DNA of 6,927 bases from Bacillota bacterium. Lineage in GTDB: Bacteria; Bacillota; Clostridia; Saccharofermentanales; Fastidiosipilaceae. The first letter of the stretch is position 1. Every line of letters begins with the position of its first letter. The DNA lies in assembly GCA_023420715.1 (NCBI GenBank), contig JAEZVR010000050.1, forward strand, positions 1-6,927. The letters run 5' to 3'. Made by a program: the position numbers and the translations under genes. The notes under the pieces were generated by a model, which ran no database searches, was not told the origin of the DNA, and worked only from the letters and a program-made list of their open reading frames with translations. Of the stretch, positions 1 through 4,381 are shown piece after piece.

Positions 1-1
1 T

Positions 2-223
2 ATGGCAGGCTTGCTCGATTTGTTTTCTTCAGCCGTACAAGGGTTGATTCCTTTTGCCCCTCAATTATTAATTGCTGGTTCTTTAGCCAAGCTGAATCCA
101 ACAGCTATTGTGCCTTTTAACTGGTATTCCATGATGATGATTGTATTGGGTATTTTGTCGATCTTGACTGGCTTGCCAAAATTAAAATTAGTGCACCGTC
201 AGGGGAATGCAGAAAATTTGTAA
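2..223 (+). CDS. Na+/H+ antiporter, NhaC family (C-terminal fragment)
   Basis: This is the C-terminal end of an integral membrane protein; the gene begins before the window, so the ATG at position 2 is most likely an internal Met. About 73 residues are visible. Two hydrophobic stretches are seen: one around GLIPFAPQLLIAGSLAKL (residues 14-31) and one around SMMMIVLGILSILTGL (43-58). A short basic, polar tail follows. The pattern of a Gln-Gly-Leu-Ile-Pro turn leading into a helix, then a proline-containing loop and a final helix, is what I recognise from the end of NhaC-type Na+/H+ antiporters. These exchange sodium for protons at the cytoplasmic membrane in pH and sodium homeostasis. That family call rests on recalled similarity over a short fragment; another transporter of the same ion-transporter superfamily is possible. 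The gene ends with TAA at 221-223, and an intrinsic terminator follows within about 20 bases. Confidence 0.7.
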   Translation: MAGLLDLFSSAVQGLIPFAPQLLIAGSLAKLNPTAIVPFNWYSMMMIVLGILSILTGLPKLKLVHRQGNAENL

Positions 224-243
224 ATCTTGTATTTGATGACATG

Positions 244-283
244 AACACGCTCATATCCGAATGGATCTGGGCGTGTTTGTTTT
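244..283 (+). terminator. Intrinsic terminator after the antiporter gene
   Basis: AACACGC (244-250) pairs perfectly with GCGTGTT (271-277). The stem continues inward through a G-T wobble and two pairs (251-253 with 268-270), one mismatch (254/267), then ATCC (255-258) with GGAT (263-266), closing on a four-base GAAT loop. The T-rich run TTTGTTTT (276-283) follows at once. This is a convincing Rho-independent terminator for the plus-strand gene. There is no matching T-run on the other strand, so it does not look bidirectional. Confidence 0.8.
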
Positions 284-434
284 ATAGAAGGATGAATCTG
301 TCCTCAAATGTGGTTGTTCACGAAAACGATTTCATGTTTTACACGCTTAGATTTAGAAAGAAGTTATCGGATAGAACATGGCCGCCAGGTGCTGTCTGAT
401 CCTGCGATTAATCGCCATTTCATGCAGATTCTGT

Positions 435-698
435 TCAATGATGATGACGATTTTCGATTGCGTGGAAAAAGTCACTCAAGCTAATATTCAATGCATCGCA
501 AAGCGCCGCGAGTTTTTGAATGGAGAGGGCATGCGAACCTCTTTCTGCAGCGGATAAGTAGCTGATATCTACCTGAGCCATTTCTGCAACGCACATTAAA
601 CTTTGTCCTGAAGATTGTCGCAAAGTTCGGAGCGTCTGCCCGACATGGTTGACGATTGCTTGATTTTTGATATTCGACTGCTGATTTGCCTTACCCAT
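435..698 (-). CDS. XRE-family helix-turn-helix transcriptional regulator
   Basis: This encodes an 87-residue, probably cytoplasmic DNA-binding protein consisting almost only of one Cro/C1-type helix-turn-helix domain (about residues 19-78). The family pattern is clear: GQTLRTLRQSSGQSL, then VAEMAQVDISYLSAAERG, then LSIQKLAALCDALNISLSDFF. There is no ligand-binding or dimerisation domain. I chose the ATG at 698-696 because AAGGTAGG lies about 9 bases upstream on the minus strand; a TTG directly before it (701-699) would add one residue. The Gln usually found at the start of helix 2 (the S-Q-E-x-L-A position) is replaced by Leu-Met-Cys, which is mildly unusual. The protein ends in three consecutive His residues. 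It is convergent with the antiporter gene and divergent from hflX, so it could regulate itself, hflX or neither. The targets cannot be told from sequence. A remnant of a mobile element or toxin-antitoxin pair is possible, but no partner gene is visible. Confidence 0.8.
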   Translation of the reverse strand: MGKANQQSNIKNQAIVNHVGQTLRTLRQSSGQSLMCVAEMAQVDISYLSAAERGSHALSIQKLAALCDALNISLSDFFHAIENRHHH

Positions 699-710
699 CA
701 AAAAAGACCT

Positions 711-737
711 ACCTTTGCACCTAATGCATATTGCACA
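711..737 (-). promoter_or_regulatory. Possible operator with TTGCAC/TGCA repeats in the regulator leader
   Basis: TTGCAC occurs at 715-720 and again at 731-736, sixteen bases apart. A palindromic ATGCAT (724-729) sits between them, giving three TGCA cores (716-719, 725-728, 732-735). The cluster lies just upstream of the regulator's ribosome binding site and inside its likely promoter or leader, where an autoregulatory XRE protein would be expected to bind. The repeats are seen directly; the operator role is inference. Confidence 0.35.
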
Positions 738-742
738 AAAAT

Positions 743-772
743 ATAGAAAATTTATATTTTATTATCTACAAT
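743..772 (-). promoter_or_regulatory. Candidate promoter of the XRE regulator
   Basis: Read on the minus strand, TTGTAG (772-767) resembles a -35 box and TTCTAT (748-743) a -10 box, with an 18-base spacer. The whole area is very AT-rich, so chance matches are common. It is listed because its position fits transcription through the TTGCAC repeats into the regulator. Confidence 0.25.
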
Positions 773-813
773 TTAACATAAAATAATCATATTGTTTACT
801 TTTGTTTTTGATT

Positions 814-842
814 TTTAATGAAATTGTTAAGAATCGTATAAA
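814..842 (+). promoter_or_regulatory. Candidate hflX promoter
   Basis: TATAAA (837-842) is the best -10 match in the AT-rich stretch before hflX. TTTAAT (814-819) lies 17 bases upstream as a poor -35. An alternative is TTGTTT (792-797) with TTTAAT (814-819) as the -10, spacer 16. Either would give a leader of roughly 70-100 bases before the hflX start. The -35 matches are weak, so the exact site is uncertain. Confidence 0.25.
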
Positions 843-922
843 AAGAACGCTGTTGCAGTGTCGCAGATATGATGACAAAATGAGCAAGATTTGATGGCTG
901 TGTTTAGGGGATTTAGATTGGT

Positions 923-2062
923 ATGACGATGGCAGATATGGATCATTTAGCCGAGCGGGCTTTTTTGTTTGCGGTGGGCGAAAAAGGACAGCAGACCCAG
1001 TCCTCGATGGAAGAAAGTCTAAAAGAATTGAAAACGCTAGTGGAACATGCAGGTGGCGTGGTTGTGGGTATGACCCAGCAACTACGAGATCGTTTGGATC
1101 AGGCTACGGCGATCGGGCGTGGTAAATTAGAAGAAATACGGTTGGCAGCTGAAGCCATTGGGGTGGATGTGCTGATTTGTGATGATGAATTAAGTGGTGC
1201 ACAAGTCCGCAATATTGAAGCATTGACAGGGCTTAGAACCATTGATCGGACAACCTTGATTTTGGATATTTTTGCCAAACGGGCACAGTCGGCTCAGGGG
1301 AGACTACAAGTGGAGTTGGCACAATATCAATATCGCCTGCCACGACTCAAACAGCTGGCAGGACAGTTGTCTAGACAAGGCGGTGGGATCGGAACCCGGG
1401 GGCCTGGCGAAACGCGTTTGGAGACAGATCGCCGTCATATTCAACAGCGCATTCAAGCGATCAAAAAGCGCTTGACGCAAGTTGCAGCTCATCAAATGCG
1501 TTTGCGTAACCAGCGTCAGAATTGCAGTTTAAAAGTTGCCATTATTGGTTATACAAATGCAGGCAAATCGACTTTGATGCAGGCATTAACCCGTTCAGAT
1601 GTCTATGTGGCGGATCAGCTTTTTGCGACCTTGGATCCGACTGTCCGCACCTTAAAACCGCAAAATGCCCGACAAGCAGAGGTTCTTCAAAAAATCTCTC
1701 CCCTTATTTTGATTGATACCATCGGATTTATTCACAAATTGCCGCATTTACTGATCAATGCCTTTAAATCGACCTTGCAAGAAACCTTGGCGGCGGATTT
1801 ACTCCTCTTAGTTGTGGATGGATCCGATCCAAATGCAACCTTTAAATATGAGGTCACACAGAAAATTTTGTCCGAGATTGGGGCAGCGCATATTCCTCAA
1901 CTGGTTGTTTTAAATAAAATGGACTGTGTCCTGGATGATTTATCTCATTTGGCAGGTATTCGTGCGGATCAGATGGTGCAGGTCTCCGCAAAAAAGGGGC
2001 TGGGGTTGGTGGATTTGACAGATCGATTACTTGGCTTAAGTACACAGAATAGAAGGTTTTAA
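923..2062 (+). CDS. hflX: GTPase HflX
   Basis: HflX is a cytoplasmic translational GTPase that binds the 50S subunit and the 70S ribosome and splits stalled or stressed ribosomes. The protein has 379 residues. An N-terminal HflX domain (about 12-130) contains DQATAIGRGKLEEI. A helical linker has the family signature GGGIGTRGPGETRLETDRR (153-171). The G domain follows: G1 GYTNAGKST (209-217), G2 within FATLDPTVR (234-242), G3 DTIGF (265-269), G4 NKMD (331-334) and G5 SAKKG (355-359). All nucleotide-binding motifs are intact. It is somewhat shorter than the 426-residue E. coli protein and ends soon after G5, with little C-terminal extension. The ATG at 923 is the first possible start, since an in-frame stop lies at 914-916. 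AGGGG (906-910) is a slightly distant ribosome binding site (12 bases). It is the first gene of a three-gene operon, with the next gene one base after its stop. Confidence 0.95.
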   Translation: MTMADMDHLAERAFLFAVGEKGQQTQSSMEESLKELKTLVEHAGGVVVGMTQQLRDRLDQATAIGRGKLEEIRLAAEAIGVDVLICDDELSGAQVRNIEALTGLRTIDRTTLILDIFAKRAQSAQGRLQVELAQYQYRLPRLKQLAGQLSRQGGGIGTRGPGETRLETDRRHIQQRIQAIKKRLTQVAAHQMRLRNQRQNCSLKVAIIGYTNAGKSTLMQALTRSDVYVADQLFATLDPTVRTLKPQNARQAEVLQKISPLILIDTIGFIHKLPHLLINAFKSTLQETLAADLLLLVVDGSDPNATFKYEVTQKILSEIGAAHIPQLVVLNKMDCVLDDLSHLAGIRADQMVQVSAKKGLGLVDLTDRLLGLSTQNRRF

Positions 2063-2063
2063 G

Positions 2064-3290
2064 ATGGAAATTGTGATTACGACCTTATTGGGTATGGAAG
2101 CTTTGGTGGCACAGGAAGTGGTTGATTTGGGATATCCCAAAGAAAGTGTCACGGTCATGGATGGTCAGGTCCATCTTTGTGTCAATCCGCAAGACTGGGA
2201 TGGCCTCTCTAGAGCCATTGCGCGATTAAATATTGGTGTGCGTACAGGTGAACGCGTTTTGCTGGCGGTGGATCGTTTTGTCGCGAAAACCTATGATGAA
2301 TTGTTCGACGGGGTTCGGGCGATTGATTGGTCTAATTGGATTCCAAATGGCTGGGCATATGTGATCACAGGTCATTCGCGTAAATCAGCACTTTTTGGTA
2401 CCCCTGCGATTCAGCGCACCCTTAAGAAAGGTATTTCTGAACAACTCGCAAAAAAGCGAGGGGTGGTTGCGGGTGGTATTGTCCCAGAGGATCCTCGGCT
2501 GGGGACGGTTAAGTTACAGTTCGCTTTTTTATCGGATGTGATCACGTTAATGATCGATACAACTGGGGTGGGTCTACATAAAAGGGGTTATCGACTGAAA
2601 CATAATGTGGCACCCATTAAAGAAACTTTGGCGGCCGGTATGATCCAATTAATGCGATGGGCGCCTTTTTCGGGCGAAGCCGTGTTGGATCTCTTTACGG
2701 GGTCAGGCACTTTGGTTATTGAAGCGGCCATGATGGCGGCAAATTTGGCACCTGGTTTGCATCGATCGTTTAGTGGCGAAAAGTATCCGATCTTTGCGCC
2801 ACAGGCTTTCCGAATCGAAAAAGCTGCGGCACAATCTGCAGTCGATCTAACCCCACCAGAAGAACCCTTTATTTTTGGTTATGATCTTGACCAATCTGCT
2901 TTAAACATTGCCCGAGAAAATGCCAGACGAGCAGGTGTTTTACCCTTCATCTATTTTAAGCATCAAGATGCCCGTCAGGTGAACGGAACAAGGTGGTTGA
3001 GGCAGCATCCACAGGTGGAACGCTGTCTTGTTTTAGGGAATCCCCCATATGGTGAACGCATGGGGGAGGCAGCAGATATTGACAAACTACATCGGACGCT
3101 GGGAGAACAATTTTTTCTGGATGATCATTTGGTGTCGGGTGTGAGGCTAGGGATGATCACTGCTGCGACAGGTTTTGAAGCAGCTTTTGGTCACCGTGCA
3201 CATAAACGACGCAAGTTATATAATGGGATGATTCAATGTTGTTTTTATCAATATTTTAAACATCCCAGACGGCCGAAGGGGGCCTTATGA
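2064..3290 (+). CDS. THUMP-domain class I SAM-dependent RNA methyltransferase (RlmL/YpsC group)
   Basis: This 408-residue cytoplasmic enzyme is predicted to transfer a methyl group from S-adenosylmethionine to a guanine N2 in 23S rRNA, by analogy with the N-terminal half of E. coli RlmL (G2445). The N-terminus (about 1-160) holds a ferredoxin-like part and a THUMP RNA-binding domain. LHKRGYR (171-177) marks the family linker. The Rossmann methyltransferase domain has SAM motif I DLFTGSGTLVIEAAM (209-223), the acidic GYDLDQSALNIARENARRAG stretch (272-291), and catalytic motif IV NPPYGER (326-332). It lacks the second methyltransferase domain of full-length proteobacterial RlmL, as is usual for Gram-positive homologues such as B. 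subtilis YpsC. AGAAGG (2051-2056) lies seven bases before the ATG. The gene follows hflX by one base and overlaps the next gene by four, so it is cotranscribed and probably translationally coupled. The exact rRNA target is inferred, not shown. Confidence 0.9.
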   Translation: MEIVITTLLGMEALVAQEVVDLGYPKESVTVMDGQVHLCVNPQDWDGLSRAIARLNIGVRTGERVLLAVDRFVAKTYDELFDGVRAIDWSNWIPNGWAYVITGHSRKSALFGTPAIQRTLKKGISEQLAKKRGVVAGGIVPEDPRLGTVKLQFAFLSDVITLMIDTTGVGLHKRGYRLKHNVAPIKETLAAGMIQLMRWAPFSGEAVLDLFTGSGTLVIEAAMMAANLAPGLHRSFSGEKYPIFAPQAFRIEKAAAQSAVDLTPPEEPFIFGYDLDQSALNIARENARRAGVLPFIYFKHQDARQVNGTRWLRQHPQVERCLVLGNPPYGERMGEAADIDKLHRTLGEQFFLDDHLVSGVRLGMITAATGFEAAFGHRAHKRRKLYNGMIQCCFYQYFKHPRRPKGAL

Positions 3291-4036
3291 TTGCGCTGGT
3301 ACTTTGTGGCGGGCATGCAAACAAACTCTATCCACTCACTCGATCGATGCCAAAGGCCTTGCTTCCGATTGTGGGGCGGCCAATTTTATCTCATTTAATG
3401 GATAAACTCATCTGTCTCCAAGGGCTAGATGCGATTTGGGTGGTCATCGATGCACATGATCAGGCTGTCTTTGAACGCTGGCAAAAAAATTATGATCAGG
3501 AAAATACGAGGAAGGACCTGCCGATTCGCTTAGTGGATAATGCGTTTGCGACGAGCGATCAAAATACGGGTGCGATTGCGGATTTATGGGCAGTCTTGTG
3601 GCGTGGTCAAATTCAAGAGGATGTATTGGTTGTCGCTGGAGAACAGTTTTTTGATTTCAATATACAAGAGGTCCTCGACCAATTCCTCAAGAAGAGACAG
3701 ATTTGGGTTGTTGGCGGACAAGTTGATCCGGATCAGATTCGCTTGCGCCGCAGTATGGCTAAAGTGAATGCCGAGGGTCGATTGACGGTCTTTAAAGAAA
3801 AGCCGCAACAGGTCTCTTCGAGCTTGACTGTGCATGCCATCTATTTTTTTACCAAGGATATGTTGCCGATGATCGGCGATTACTTAGAGGATGGTCAGCC
3901 CCCGGAGTGTCCTGGGTATTTTATTGAGTGGTTGTATACGCGAAAGCCCGTCCATGTCTATCAAATGAATGGAACGTCTTATTATTTTCAAACCATTGAG
4001 GAATATGCCGATATTCAGCTTCAATGCTTGCCTTAA
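3287..4036 (+). CDS. Nucleotidyltransferase-family protein (NDP-sugar synthase-like) with altered metal-binding residues
   Basis: This 249-residue cytoplasmic protein has the GT-A fold of sugar-phosphate nucleotidyltransferases (RmlA/GlmU-like), which make NDP-sugars from an NTP and a sugar 1-phosphate. The N-terminal signature is recognisable (ALVLCGGHANKLYPLT, 3-18), as are PKALLPI (22-28), TGAIADLW (94-101) and FKEKP (169-173). It differs where catalysis is expected. The usual Thr-Arg of the glycine-rich loop is Asn-Lys (12-13). The GD of the GDNLF-type metal motif is Gly-Glu (VAGEQFF, 116-122; E119). The DIGT-like metal motif near the end reads YYFQT (232-236), with Tyr where Asp is expected and Gln for Gly. 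The protein may be an inactive homologue or have changed chemistry. Length is normal for short, single-domain members, and there is no left-handed beta-helix domain. The start overlaps the methyltransferase stop as ATGA, with AAGG (3276-3279) seven bases upstream. The substrate is unknown. Confidence 0.8.
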   Translation: MIALVLCGGHANKLYPLTRSMPKALLPIVGRPILSHLMDKLICLQGLDAIWVVIDAHDQAVFERWQKNYDQENTRKDLPIRLVDNAFATSDQNTGAIADLWAVLWRGQIQEDVLVVAGEQFFDFNIQEVLDQFLKKRQIWVVGGQVDPDQIRLRRSMAKVNAEGRLTVFKEKPQQVSSSLTVHAIYFFTKDMLPMIGDYLEDGQPPECPGYFIEWLYTRKPVHVYQMNGTSYYFQTIEEYADIQLQCLP

Positions 4037-4048
4037 GGCAAGCCCATT
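4023..4048 (+). terminator. Hairpin embracing the operon's last stop codon (weak terminator candidate)
   Basis: GCTTGCC (4026-4032) and GGCAAGC (4037-4043) form a perfect stem around a TTAA loop, and that loop contains most of the TAA stop (4034-4036). Skipping two bulged C residues, AAT (4023-4025) can also pair with ATT (4046-4048). The bases that follow (TTTGGCC) are a poor U-tract. It may therefore be a transcript-end stabiliser or a weak terminator, not a classical one. Confidence 0.45.
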
Positions 4049-4060
4049 TGGCCGTCTTAT

Positions 4061-4101
4061 ATGACAAAAAGCGATTTGACTAGGTTTTGAGATTTTGTCA
4101 T
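4061..4101. repeat. Inverted repeat ATGACAAAA / TTTTGTCAT
   Basis: ATGACAAAA (4061-4069) is an exact reverse complement of TTTTGTCAT (4093-4101), with 23 bases between. As RNA it would be an AT-rich stem with a large loop, followed at some distance by a T-run (4113-4118). It could help end transcription of the operon or act as a protein-binding site. The repeat is seen; its role is inferred. Confidence 0.5.
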
Positions 4102-4161
4102 CTGTTTGTAAGGTTTTTTGAGTAATTTCTAATATTTATCTAAAAATGTTATCGAATATTG

Positions 4162-4226
4162 GATGATATGCATAAGAAATATCGTCATTTTGAGATTAAT
4201 CCGTCAAAAAATGGGCTTATTTGACG
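4162..4226. promoter_or_regulatory. Paired inverted repeats upstream of the fucosidase (possible operators)
   Basis: GATGATAT (4162-4169) pairs with ATATCGTC (4179-4186) with one G-T wobble and a nine-base loop. A few bases on, CGTCAAA (4202-4208) and TTTGACG (4220-4226) form a perfect seven-base inverted repeat with an 11-base centre. The second has the geometry of a dimeric regulator site and lies about 75 bases before the candidate -35 box. The binding protein is unknown. Confidence 0.35.
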
Positions 4227-4298
4227 TTTAAACATCATTAATTTCTGAGCAAAACCCACAAAATCTATCCGATATATCCCAAATTTTATTGTGCAGAT

Positions 4299-4327
4299 TT
4301 GCCAAAAGTCTGAAAGTTTTGCATATT
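4299..4327 (+). promoter_or_regulatory. Candidate promoter of the fucosidase gene
   Basis: TTGCCA (4299-4304) matches five of six bases of a vegetative -35 box. CATATT (4322-4327) is a four-of-six -10 match at the ideal 17-base spacing; TATTCT (4324-4329) is an alternative with a 19-base spacer. The leader would be about 48 bases long. This is the best-placed promoter in the region, but it is unproven. Confidence 0.4.
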
Positions 4328-4367
4328 CTATCTATATGTGTATTTGTGCTATGCCATTGGCCAGTAT

Positions 4368-4373
4368 AGGAGG
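4368..4373 (+). promoter_or_regulatory. Strong ribosome binding site for the fucosidase
   Basis: A perfect AGGAGG lies eight bases before the ATG at 4382-4384. It fixes the start of an open frame that has no stop inside the window, and it places a clear signal peptide at the very N-terminus. Confidence 0.85.
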
Positions 4374-4381
4374 ATAGACGA

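Larger units (their letters stand above)
4037..4381. other. AT-rich intergenic region between the operon and the fucosidase gene
   Basis: These 345 bases have no convincing gene on either strand. They hold, in order, the second arm of the stop-codon hairpin, a nine-base inverted repeat (4061-4101), a T-run (4113-4118), a ten-base direct repeat TTTTGAGATT (4085-4094 and 4188-4197), two further inverted repeats (4162-4186 and 4202-4226), a candidate promoter (4299-4327) and a strong ribosome binding site (4368-4373). The length and repeat content suggest regulated expression of the downstream secreted enzyme. I did not recognise a known riboswitch, T-box or CcpA cre site. Confidence 0.6.

Noticed and set aside
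308..484. Plus-strand ATG frame of 58 codons running into the 3' end of the XRE gene
   Set aside because: There is no good ribosome binding site, no recognisable family, and about 50 bases lie antisense to a solid gene. The 150 bases between the terminator and the XRE stop otherwise show nothing I can name.
869..883. Tiny leader peptide ATG-ATG-ACA-AAA-TGA before hflX
   Set aside because: Only four codons, no ribosome binding site, and no attenuator-like alternative hairpins were found.
1272..1716. Overlapping frames inside hflX on both strands
   Set aside because: They are shadows of hflX, whose GTPase motifs are intact throughout this span.
4200..4240. Possible CcpA cre site around TTTGACGTTTAAACA
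   Set aside because: It does not fit the cre consensus around the central CG well enough to report as a catabolite-repression site.
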